Below the pieces are notes generated by a model. It saw nothing but the letters and a program-made list of their open reading frames with translations, was not told where the DNA came from and did no database searches. 64,000 nucleotides of DNA. Origin: Achatina immaculata. Its lineage: Eukaryota; Mollusca; Gastropoda; Stylommatophora; Achatinidae. Both the position numbers and the translations under genes were made by a program. Location of the stretch: assembly GCA_009760885.1 (NCBI GenBank), contig CM019718.1:24553133-24617132 (forward strand). The letters are read 5' to 3'. Shown here in pieces: positions 11,086 to 22,900 of this stretch; the stretch's first letter is position 1, and each line of letters opens with the position of its first letter.

Positions 11086-11204
11086 TATATGTATGTTTGG
11101 GGGAGGGGAGGGGGTTGTTTTGTGTTGCCTCAAAGCTCTAAGACAGATCACAAGGAGATAGTAACTGCATTATTATAAACTATGAATTAATTTTGCTGAC
11201 CTTT

Positions 11205-11443
11205 TTTCTTGATTAAACGGAGAAAACGTAAATATTTTGGACGCATTAAAATTCATGAGTATTTAGATAAGACCATCTTGGAAGGGTACATAATGGGGAA
11301 AAAAGAAAGAGAGGAAGACCAAGACAAAGATGGCTGCAAGATATCATTGATAATATGCAAATGGATGCATCAGCAGCAGGGCATCTTGCTTACAACCAAG
11401 AGGCCTGCAGGAGAGCTATTCCACAAGGGACATGTAAAAGACT
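11205..11443 (+). mobile_element. RTE-2 LINE, short 3' end
   Basis: Starts GATTAAACGGAGAAAACG and encodes KYFGRIKIHEYLDKTILEGY, then the family's final residues, ending CACAAGGGACATG. The break point is the same as in the fragment at 34488. Confidence 0.8.
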
Positions 11444-11449
11444 GACCTT

Positions 11450-12040
11450 TTCTTAACAGCAGTGTAGCTCTTACTGTGTTTAGTTTAGCACTGTATGTTT
11501 TTTTTGCAACACTAGTATGTTTATGCATGGTTCTTATAAATTATTACTTTACATTACATGCTATGTCCAACAGTGTTGGTGATCATGCATCTCCTTATCT
11601 TGTGTGATCATTGGTGCTTCCAGCCAGTTCATGTGTTCCATTTGGTCAATATTTTTCTCTTGGCCTCTCTCTCTCTCTCTCTCCTTTTCCCTTGAATTTT
11701 TTAGTCATTACGAAGTTCTCAAACTTCTGTCTTCTCATGATTAAATTATAAAATATTAATAACTTATGGTATGTAATGTAAACCATGTAATGATGGTGTG
11801 AGCAGAGATAAAGCAGGAACAGTCATCTAGGAACTTGTCTTATTAGTCTCTGGCATTAACTTTCAACACTCAGACATCAAATCAGTCAGGCACCTCACTG
11901 AGCAGTACAGGAAGAAAGCATACAATGACATACTTGAATATTTAATATCTGCATGCCATATTCATATGATCAGTAAGTACAGAGGCATTAAAGTTGGTAA
12001 ACATGGATATCAGCTTAACTGGACATCATTCATTCTTCAG
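11450..12040. other. No gene seen
   Basis: AT-rich, with a short CT run near 11665. Nothing recognised. Confidence 0.4.
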
Positions 12041-12044
12041 GGTG

Positions 12045-13030
12045 TTCGCAAAGTTGGTGTGCACTAGCCCAGTATCAATTCTGGTATTGTAGTGATATCT
12101 TACTGGCTGCGGTATCTAGCCACATCTACTGCCATGACTGGAGTCGCAGATTAAGCATGCTGATAAAAAAAATGTTACTAATATAAACTAACTGGACACG
12201 TACCTTATAAAAAATGTTACTAATATAAACTAATTGGGCATATACCTTATAAAAAATATTGAAAGTGATGTCCTTGTGCAGCTTTGCAAGCTTGAACACG
12301 TTTATTTTTATTCGCAATTTTCTTAGTTCTGCTTGTGAAATGTTTCTTGTGTAGGCAGTTATTACAGTTTTTTTAATTCATTCTACGTGCGTGGGCAGTT
12401 TCAGTAAACTTCAGACTTAGCTGCTCCCCACAGATGAAAGTCTGGATTTAGATCCAGTGAGTGAGGAGGCCATAAGTTTTTAGAGATGACATAATATCCA
12501 AAAATCTCATTCAGACATTTCGTGGAATTTTTAGCTGTGTGTGCAGTAGCACCATCTTGTTGAAACCATCAGTACGTGATTTTGTCTTCCTCAAGCAGGC
12601 TGATGAAATCATGAAATATTGAACAATAATGTTCACTGTTGACTGTCTCTTCAAAGAATATAGGGCCGATCACAATCCACACTCCAACTTTCTTGTTATA
12701 CAAGGGTGTTTCATGCACAGCATGAGGATTCTCCGATGACCACAGTCATGTATTTTGTGTGTTAACATAACCTGAGAGGTGAAACTAGGCCCCATCTGTA
12801 AAAAAGATGACATCAAGAATATCAGCAGTTTTAATTTGAATGAAATTTGTAAACCATTCACACTGACGGAATAGTTTTTCATGTATAAAACCTAAGCACA
12901 CACTAACAGAACTATAGGACATTGGTGAAGCAGGATTCTGGATATGCACAGGTAAAAACAGCTGGCTCAGGTAGCCGTGGTCTTCATAGCTAGTTTGTCT
13001 AATCATCCCAGATAGTTTCTCTGTGTCTCA
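12045..13030 (-). mobile_element. Tc1/mariner-superfamily transposase remnant
   Basis: The - strand, read across frames, gives ..FFTDGA, VNTQNT.., YNKKVGVWIVIGPIFFE, VNSEHYCSIFHDFISLLEED, KITYWFQQDGATAHTAKNST and PPHSLDLNPDF. WFQQDGA.AHTA and SxDLNPxDF are the second and third catalytic regions of Tc3-like transposases. Stops and frameshifts make it dead. A candidate end (GGGTGTTCGCAAAG) lies near 12050. The other end was not found and may have been replaced by the mariner that follows. Confidence 0.6.
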
Positions 13031-13081
13031 CTGGGCTGCCCTCTCAAGAAATTACTGATATTTTATCTGTATATATACATA

Positions 13082-13822
13082 CGTGGTGTGTCTAAAAAGT
13101 TCGGTGAATGGTATCAGAAACAAACAAAACAGAAAATACAAAAAATTACCTTTATTGGCCTTAAAAATAATCACCATCCTTCACAACACACTTTTGGCAA
13201 CATTCATAGAGCTTATGGAAACTGTCAGCAAAGACCTTTTCAGGAAACAGTCAGAGAACCGCTGTCACATGTTCTTGGATTGCCACCACCTCTAAAAAAC
13301 ATGCGCCTTTCATGATGCTTTTCAGGCAGGGGAAACAGAAAGAAATCCGCAGGCACCAGATCAAAGGAGTACGGTGGATTATCAAGAACAGGCATGCCAT
13401 GCTGAGCTAAGAATTGGGCACACGGATCATGTCTATGTTTCTGCTTGTCAACAGCTGACCCAAACATGGCTCAACCTCAGTTGTTTCCTTCCTGTCATGA
13501 AAGGATTTGAACCAGTCATAAACATATTTTCTGCTTGCAGCTTCCATACATGTGCACCATTTCATGCGTCACTGTCACCATTTACACCAATGTGTAGCAG
13601 AACTTGATGTTCACTCATTGCTACATTGCACTGTGACCTAACGTCTCACTAACGTTCAACTGCTCATAGCGGGTTTACCCTGTCAGTCACGTGTGCTCCA
13701 TGCTAGATGGCGCTTCTCTGCTTCTCAGCATGTCTCTGGATAGCCATGTGCATGGCCACACACCTGGCCCATGTTGCCATTGAGATATAGGACCATTCAC
13801 CGAACTTTTTAGACACACCTCG
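13082..13822 (-). mobile_element. Internally deleted mariner
   Basis: Inverted ends of about 30 bp: CGTGGTGTGTCTAAAAAGTT at 13082 and its near-complement ending at 13822 (AACTTTTTAGACACACCTCG), adjacent to TA on the left. The element is 741 bp against ~1.3 kb for a full mariner. The - strand retains the transposase C-terminal region (FLAQHGMPVLDNPPYSFDLV, then PADFFLFPLPEKHHERRMFF). The SPD of PPYSPDL is changed to SFD. Non-autonomous. Confidence 0.85.
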
Positions 13823-13865
13823 CATATTAGGGAGATATTACAAGACATTTTACATCCTTCCCATG

Positions 13866-14625
13866 CCGCTAAGCGTCACATAGGGCCTTCATGGTAGCTT
13901 GCCAAGATTTCCTTTCTTCTGCGAGTTTTTCAGTCTTATCAAGGGATGTTATGCCTACTGAACTGGCCTTTCTTAACAATGTCCTCTTTAGAGTTTCACT
14001 TGACCGAACTCTTTTTCTTCGGCCTGTTGTGTTCCACTTGATAACTTGTTTGGGGATCCTCTGATTGTTCCTTTTCATCACATGACCAACATATGTCCAT
14101 CTTCTTTTTCTGATCACCCATGATACAGGTTGTTGTTTGCTCATCTGTCTTATCTTTGCGTTGTTCTTGAATTTGTTCTACATTATACCAAGTATTTTCC
14201 TTAGGCATTTGTTTTCAAAAGAGTCTAATTTCTTGTCTATTTCTTTAGTTGTTTTCCAGCTTTCACATGCATAAGGTAAAGGTAAAGGTAACCTTGTCAT
14301 GCCTTAGAGGCACATAGGGATATGGTGTTAGTGCCCATATTTTCCTTGACCTGTCAGCACACTAGAGGGTGATGTGGTCAGTATCATGCATAAAGAGGGT
14401 GGATATTACATTTGAATTGAATAATATTAACTTGGTTTTTGTGTTTAGAACTTTTGAATTCCACTTATTCTCAAGATTCTTGAAGGACAATGCTGCTTTT
14501 GCAATTTGAATTCTAACTTCCTTTCTGGTGTCACCATCCTGATCTATGTAGCTTCTGAGATATGCAAAATGGTTTACTTCTTCAACAGTTGTTCCTTCTA
14601 TGTATATTTGTCCTTCGTGGTTAAT
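13866..14625 (-). mobile_element. RTE-3 LINE, 3' portion, split by a SINE
   Basis: The - strand encodes EEVNHFAYLRSYIDQDGDTR, AKAALSFKNLENKWNSKVLN, FNSNVISTLFMH, [SINE insertion], ACESWKTTKEIDKKL, KQQPVSWVIRKRRWTYVGHV, then a basic C-terminus and the family 3' end. It belongs to the same family as 18345-19470, 44830-47030, 56222-56570 and 61525-62065. Dead. Confidence 0.85.
14278..14389 (-). mobile_element. 5'-truncated SINE with target-site duplication inside an RTE-3 LINE
   Basis: A short insert splits the LINE reading between ..STLFMH and ACESWK. It is flanked by CATGCATAA on both sides. On the - strand it reads ATACTGACCACATCACCC, then CTAACACCATATCCCTATG and AAGGCATGACAAGG, with an (ACCTTT)n tail. 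This matches the 3' half of the SINE at 52741-53030. Confidence 0.7.
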
Positions 14626-14639
14626 ACACACGCACACAC

Positions 14640-15300
14640 ACAGAGAAAGAAAAAGGTAAAATTCTCGTTTCCTTCCATGCCATTAAGACATATTGGGGAA
14701 TATGATGTTAGACCCATATTTTCCATGACTTCAGCACATGAAAGATATATATAATGATTAAATGACAAAATGTCACAACAGCGTGCTTGTTAATTAATAA
14801 AACTGTTGATACTTTTGTTTTAAATAGTCTAACATGTTGTATGAGACCAGATTTTGGTTGTTGAGGTTGCAACATGTTTTAAGGAAGAACCTCTGAAAAA
14901 AAAAGTGGAAAATTTCTGTCTGCAAGACAAGGTACACTAATGTACATTGTACACAATGGTGTAAATGCTTGTCAGATAACAAATAAATCCCTTTTTAAAT
15001 GGAACATAAAGCTAGAGAGAAAGATTAATGCAGCAGAAATATGGTTCTACAGAAAACTAGGTCTTATACGAGTAACAAAAAGAAAAAACACATAAGTTTT
15101 TGAATAGCTCCAAGTGCTATGTGAACTCTTCAAAGAAATAAAGAGCAAGAAAACAAAATACTTTGGCCATACCAAAGGCCGTAACAACAAACTGAAGACC
15201 ATACTAGACAGAAAGATAGCAGGAAAAAGAGCAAAAGGTAGACAGAGATGTAGATGAGAAGACAACATATGAGAATGGACAGGAAACAGCCTGGTGAATG
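14640..15300 (+). mobile_element. SINE tail plus LINE C-terminal fragment, inverted twin of 4595-5222
   Basis: 14640-14745 is a SINE 3' part on the - strand. 14938-15300 reads + as a LINE C-terminal region (LERKINAAEIWFYRKLGLIR, then KTKYFGHTKGRNNKLKTILD). The whole block matches the reverse complement of 4595-5222 with few changes, including the intervening TGTACATTGTACACAATG and the Penelope-tail-like AATGTCACAACAG. Confidence 0.65.
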
Positions 15301-15534
15301 CACCATCAAGGTGAGGGACATAGTCATCACTACCAACCTTTGTTCTGAAGAAGGCACATGATGATGATGAAATCTAACTACTAATGGATTCTCAGAATGA
15401 CTGTAAAAGACAACAAAAATATTCCATTTTTCTGTAGTGAATTGCCATTCTTTTTCCAGTGTAATAAAATACATTGCTTTGTAATCTCAGTGAGAAGTGT
15501 AAGCTAACTTCTTTTCTTAACTGTCATCAAATAG

Positions 15535-18500
15535 GTATGTGTGGCAGTATGGATCAGGTTTCTTATTCTACTTAAAGATTACATCTCTCTCACTGTTCAT
15601 GATTTATGTAGCAATACCAGTTTTTGTGAGGGCCAACCAGTGGATTTTGCCAAAGATTGTGTTTTCCAACTTAGGTGAGTAATAACCTTGTCTTTTCACT
15701 GTGGTTGATAAGTGTGTTGTTTTTATAAATGTACACTGATGATGTTATAGGATCTGACAGTATCTGCAGACTTGATGTTCTTGGCAGCTGCTGCCATGGT
15801 GAAGATTGTGGGATAATAGTAGCTTTGTCTACCATGGATTTCTTTCATCATCATCAGTCCTCTGTACTCTCAGTGGAGCATAAGGCATCAACAAACATTT
15901 TCCAGCTAATCCTGTCTTGAGTGAGTCAGGATACCTCAAAACATGTCTTTCCCACTTTCTTTAGTTCTTCTTGTATTGTGCGTCTGCAAGTGCCTGATGG
16001 CCTGCCCTGCTCTCTTTTCTCTTGAGAGGTGTTTTTTTTTCCCTTTGTGGTGTGTGGCCTAACCATTTCCATCTTCATATTTTGACTGCTTTATGGATTT
16101 ATTTACTTCACCTCAAACTCTGCCATTATGGGGAACACATCAGACCTTGCCCCATTTGGCCCAGGTGTAGTTCTATCAGAGCCTTGTGCCAGGAGGGCAG
16201 TGGGAAGAGACTAGGCTTTTACTAGCTTTGTGCAGCCAGCAGTTACAGGAATGCCATCTCTGATAGTGTCAACTCAGCTCCGCATATGAATATTATTTTC
16301 AGATACATCCTTCACTTGATTATCTTTTCTATAGGTAAAATAGATGTAGCCCATTAAAAATTATGAGAAAAGGAATGAAAATATTATTTTTTTGCACTAT
16401 AGTTGATATTGTGCTTGTTAGTACATCATGTATAATTTCTGTCAAATTAAGCCAAAACTTTACATTGTTCTTAACTATATATGGGTGCATGTTAAAAAAA
16501 AATACTCAGGTCAAGGGACATAACCACTGGAAAAATATGAGAAACGGCTTTTTGCCTTGTCCTTGAGTCCTCATATATTTTTCAGTGGTTATATCCCTTG
16601 ATTTGCAGTTGCCTTTTGATTCACTCTTATATTAGGATGCAAAAAATAAATCAGTAATGAAGATACACAGGACAGGACTATAAAAATAAGTGCCACAACA
16701 GATCAAGAAAATTATGTCTGTAGATTAAAGTCAGTACCTTTTTCTTCTTTGGGGTAGATTTTAAATTCTTATTTCAGAAGGTAGATGTTTTTTTTATTCT
16801 CTGATGTGACTTTATACTTATTGTTTGCAGCTGTATTCGTAAATTTAAAAAAATACATCCATGTTGATCTTTTTATCTGCTTTATTTAACATTTCACCGC
16901 ATGACACAAGAGGAAATAGCAAACCATGGAGTCTAGGAAAAAGACAAAAGATAATATTTAGTTTAAAAAATAGTAAGATATTATCAATCTATCAAATTCC
17001 GTGGTGTAGGCGATCATTTCTCTGCACAGTTCACTGTCTTTAGACTTGATTATGAGATCTGCTGGTGACTTTCTTCCTAGCCACACTGACAACCCATCCA
17101 GTAACTTCTCTCTCTGTCTTCCTCTGTCTCTTCTTCCCTCAATTTTTCCAGTTGCCACAATGTGTTCCAATTTTCCTCTTCTCAGAAAATGTCCTACAAA
17201 TCTCGCTTGTCTGCCTCTGATCTTTGCTGTAATTTGCCTTTTAACTCCAGCCTCTCTTAAGACTTTTGTTGGTTTTCTTAGCTGTCTGTGGTACTTTCAA
17301 CATCCTTCTTATGAACCACATTTCCATGGCCTCAATTTCTCGCTGTACTCTCTTATTCATGGACCATATTGTAGATATTGTATATCTTCTTTTTGTGTAA
17401 ATAGTTTTTAATTAAGAGTTCCATATTTCTGCTATACAAGCATAAAATAAGCAGAAATTTGAGAGCCTTATATAGAAATTTATGTGTCAAAGAATATTTA
17501 TTTAATGGAATTTGCAATCCTTCATTTAACAATACATGTTTCTGATAATATGAAATTTTTAAACTCATTAAAGAGAGAGAGAGAGAAGAGGGAGAGAGGA
17601 AGGAATGAATTATTGTTTACTATATGTGTACATATTTTCCAGTTCACTGGCCACCATTTGTAAATTTATCCCGCCCTAGTGACTTCAGCTTGAACACCAC
17701 AAGAAATTTTTACCTTCATGTTGAAGATGGTGTTGATATTGGAGTATGGCAAGTAGCATTTGTTGTATTTCATATTGTTGATTTTTTTTTTCTGTTTTGT
17801 TGAAATGTTACTTATAACTGATTAACTGATCTGACTGTTTTTTTTTTTTTTAACACGGCATGGTGCTGCTAGATAATTGTACCATGGTAAGGTGGTGAGT
17901 TTTTAAATTAAAATCTTAGCCTGGATGGAAGGACCACCTTGTTGATCATGCTGCCTTCCGTGCCAGGTAAGTTATTAATGGTTCAGTGAAATAATAGTTA
18001 ACAATGTTTTTTTCAAGATCTGACTGTTATTATTGGAATGTTGCCCACCTTACTATATTATTTATCATTCTTTTCAAGATCTGACTGTTATTATTGTAAT
18101 GTTGTCCACCTTACTATATTATTTATCATTCTTTTCAAGATCTGACTTGTTATTATTGGAATGTTGCCCACCTTACTATATTATTTATCATTCTTTTCAA
18201 GATCTGACTGTTATTATTGGAATGTTGCCCACCTTACTGTATTATTTATCATTCTTTTCAAGATCTGACTGTTGTTATTATTGGAATGTTGCCCACCTTA
18301 CTATATTATTTATCATTCTGTTTAAACTTGTGGGAGCCCCCTGAAGTAGTTGTATTTCAGTGTTAAATAGTATATTGTGGTGCTCATTTGATAGCAGACA
18401 CGGAGATTCATCGTGGAGAATTTTAAGAATATATAGAATACCATCTAAAATTGTCACCATCATTAAGGATCTCTTCAACCAACATGTTTGTGCAGTCAAA

Positions 18501-19917
18501 ACAGAAGAAGGAATGAGCGAATGGTTCCAGATTGAAACAGACGTGAAACAAGGATGTATATTATCTCCTTGCTTTTTGGAATTGCCAAAGACTTCATAAT
18601 GAAAAAAAATGCTGTAAAGGTAAATGGGCATTGATTGGGTACATGAAACCCAACTAGAAGATCTTGATGTTGCAGATGACATAACTCTTATCAATGACAA
18701 TGTGAAATCAATGCAAGAAAAAACAAATACCCTGTCTTCAGTGGCTAGTAAAACCCAAGTCCTACTAGAAATTAACAAGGATAAAACAAAAATAATGAAA
18801 TTTCTCATTAACCATGAAGGAAAAATATACATAGAATGAACAACTGTTGAAGAAGTAAACCAATTTGCATATCTCCACAGCTACATAGACCAGGATGGTG
18901 ACACCAGAAAGAAAGTTAGAATTCAAATTCCAAAAGCAGCATTGATCTTCAAGAATCTCGAGAACATATGGCATTCAAAAATTATAAGCACACAAACTAA
19001 GATAAAATTATTCAATTCAAATGTAATATTCACCCTCATTTATGCATGTGAAAGCTGGAAAACAACTAAAGAAATAGACAAGAAATTAGACTGTTTTGAA
19101 AACAAGTGCCTAAGGAAAATACTCTGTATAAAATGGAATGAATTCAAGAACAACGCAAAGATAAGACAGATGAGCAAACAACAACCTGTCTCATAGGTGA
19201 TCAGAAAAAGAAGATGAACATATTTTGGTCATGTGATGAAAAGAAACAGTCAGAGAATCCCAAAACAAGCTATCATGTGAAACACAACAGGCCAGAGAAA
19301 AAAAGGTCGACCATATGAAACTGTAAAGCGGACATTGTTAAGAGAGGCCATTTCAGTGGGCATAATGTCCCTTGATGAGATTGAAAAACTCACAGAAGAC
19401 AGGAAATCTTGGTGAATTACCGTGCGGGCTCTATGTGACGTTACCTGCACAGGAAGGATGTAAGATGTAAGTGCTCATTTGTGTTTGAGTGTGCTTATTA
19501 ATGATCCAGTTGTATCACAACGTTTACTGCTAAGATGACAGCAGTTAGTAGAGATGTTTCCCTCTTAATGGTAAATGTAACAGAAACTTTTGTTTTAAAT
19601 CTGAAACAATTAATGTTTTCAAGAGGACATGATAAGTACTTCAGTTTTTCATTTGTCTTCATCATTTGCCCAGACATCGACACTAATCTCTCTCACAAAT
19701 GCAACAGTTCATCTCAGGTTTTTACCATCATAGAACTTCTCGGGTTAGGGGTCTGGCTAAGTCCTTTGCCTTTGCCTGAGTGGGTTGTTTAGGTGGCAGC
19801 AATGGAGGATGTGATGTGATGTCGTGTATTATTTGTTTTTTTTAAAAGTTTTATAAATATGCCTCCACCTCTGTTTTCAGTGGCATTTGTAGCTGATCCA
19901 TCTGTGTGTGTAGATAC

Positions 19918-19958
<41 letters not shown>

Positions 19959-22900
19959 CCTCCCCCCCCCAGCACTTTTTGGGATAGTTTTTTTGTATGT
20001 ATTAATGTTTGGGTTCTTTTTTTTCTGTATTTTGGATGTTGATCTCATGGTTCTGGAAATTTTTTGGTGTTATCCATGGTGAGAATTTGCAAAATGATTG
20101 TAGAGGCTTGCTTTGTGTATGTGGGGTTGTTGGACCGTCTTGCAGTTTCTTTTGCTTTTGGATGAAATTAGTCCTCTTTAGTCTGCCTTTGTCTTGATTA
20201 AGGATATGGTCATATATGGTGTTTTCTTGTAATCTTTTTGGCCACATCTCTTGTTATAGTGTTTTCACTTCCCTTCTGTCTGTTAGATATATTTGTGTTA
20301 CGCTCTCCAATTCTTTTATTGGCATTTTCATTGCACCTGTTATGATTCTTAGGGCGTGATTTTGTACTTTGTCTAATTTGTTAAAGTTGGTTTTGGCTAT
20401 TGTTGCCCATGCTGTCTCTCTATATTCCAGTTTTGGCCTCACTCTTTCTGTGTATATCTTTTTTTTATTACGTCATGGTTTGCTTCCCAAGTAGTTTCCC
20501 TACTAGTTTCTTCATCATTTGTGTTCTTTTTCATGCTTTTTTAAAAAAACTTTTTTTGCGTCCTCTGTCTTATCCGAAGGTCTGACATCCTCTTATTGTG
20601 AATCTATTATCTGACTTCAAGTGTGTCTCCTATATACATGCATGGTCTTTGTTCTCTTCCGTGAATTTTTTGGTGAGTTTGATATTTTTATTTCTAACCC
20701 TTTCAGTGTTCCATTGTAGGATATTGAATTTCTTTTGTATCTCTTTGTGTTGTCTCTGGTCAGTAGCTTTTCCCCCATGGTCTGCATGTCACACAGCACA
20801 AGGGAGGAAGGCCACTAATCACTTACGGCAGACCTCTTAAAACTTGGGGCATGGCATTTGCACTGCCTAGCAGGGCTACACGGATAGAACATCACATCTG
20901 ATTGAGATTGGTTGTAATGTCATGCGAGTGTAAGTTGTATTGTACGCTCGTACTATAATTCTTCATGTATCTGTTACTTTGCACCAGGGGCCCAATACAT
21001 CCGTCTTCACCACGCATTTCTTTTGGGTTTGCTTCTGTACCTTTGGCTGTCCCCAGCCATCCTGAAAGGCAGCAGGGTGTGAGTTGTGCTTTGTCTGACC
21101 TCTGCCCTCAGACCTCTCTTGCTTGGGTGACCCAACCAGGAACTGCCGTTCCAGCCAGCATAGCTCTTTGAGTCATGGGAACACAAAGGCACTCTCGCCA
21201 CAGCAAGATAACAAATCACAAGAGATAGTATTTTAGTGAGATTCATTTAAACTGCTCATGACATATGGAGCATTCTTGAACTTCTGTGAATATATTTAGT
21301 GCTTGTAGCAGTGATTTTGTGTTATTGTATATAAACAATAAATCAGTTATTTTTGTTGGAATTTGAAAAAAAACAAACCTAAATATATAAACGTACATGA
21401 GGTCATGACAGTAAAGCCATGATACAAATACAAGAATTTAAGAGTAAGCTTTATTCATTAAGAAAATATAGATAAATCATCCATAGTTACATCTTGTGTT
21501 AATGAATAAAGCTGCTGATATCTTTTAAGTGCTTTTAACTGTTAGAATTTGCTTGACCTTAAGTGAGCTGGAGTTTCGTTGGTTCAGAAAAAAAATTCTT
21601 TTTCTTTTTAATTATAAGAACTTTTTTTTAATTGTAAGAACTTATTTTCATCTTAGATGAAATTGAAACAGTTGGATATTAACTGTTTATAGAAGTCACT
21701 GAGCATCCTTTACTTATCAGCATCTTTCATGGTCAGTTCTAACAAGATGTATTGGCAACACTGTTATTAAACAAAGGAGGCCACATAGACTACAGTGTAA
21801 GTCAAATTTATTGTTACTTCTGCTTACTCTGTTGAAAAAAAAAATTCACAATTCTTGTTTCAGGCACATTCTTCCTTCATGCATGCAGACAGAAGATAGA
21901 AGCATTGCTTTGGATAACTTTGAAAGTGAGCTTGACAATGGAAACATGATTTTTCTTTACCTGCATGGCAACAGTGGGACAAGGTATGATTTTTGTATTC
22001 TACAGCGTTTTATCTTTATACATGAGAATAATAACTCCTTTCGTATTAAAAGATGTTCTAAAAGCAAATGAGTGTTAGCTGTGCATGAGAGATTCTGAGT
22101 ATGATTTTGTTGAGCATATTTTCTCATGGCTAATTCAGCCAGTATTTAATGAACATGATCATCCATTAGTGGCAACAATTCATGTTTTGAGCTGCAGGGT
22201 CCTGCCACTTATGTCTTTTGTCCTCAGTTTTTGTAAAACCATAGTGACATGGCCACTGATATGCTTTTAACTCATGGTCAGTATTTTTATGTTTATGTTT
22301 CAGAATACAATCCACTTTTCTTTGTACATGCATTGTTCATCTCAGTCTGTTGGGTTTTTTTTACTTGTCTTACACTGCTTAAATTTTGGTTCATGTTCTG
22401 TGTCACCGGAACTGCAAGCAAGATGTTCTTTGCTGCTGATATATTGTGGAGCAGAAGAATTCTCCTTGTGTGTTCAGGGTTGTTAGTCATGTCAGGTCCT
22501 GATCCTTATTGACAGAGCAGAGCCCACAATCTTCTTCAAATCCTAACAGGTGCCCTAAAGCTTGTGCCCTACGCACATGTCCTCAGGCCATGTCTCATAC
22601 CTCAGGTCTGCATGGTTGAAGCAGAAGCATTGTGTTGAATGAGGAGTATGTTATGGTGGCTCACAGACCCAGGTGAAGTTAAAAAAAAAAAAAAAGCAGT
22701 CTTAGGCACAGTGCACCTCAGCAGATTTCATTACTGTGGGTACCATAGTGATTCCCATCCCTGTTGGTTGGACTGAGTCTCTTACTGGAAGCACATTTGG
22801 AAATGTGGGACATGGTCTTGGCCAGCTATGTTTCCTGGCCATGACAGCTATTTCATCACTCTAGCACAGTCATCTTAGATTCCACATTTTGTTTCACTAA

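Noticed and set aside
10907..11161. 84-codon frame with repeated YLSIYLSI
   Set aside because: Translation of the TCTA microsatellite.
18278..18832. 184-codon frame on the - strand
   Set aside because: Antisense shadow of the RTE-3 LINE and the minisatellite.
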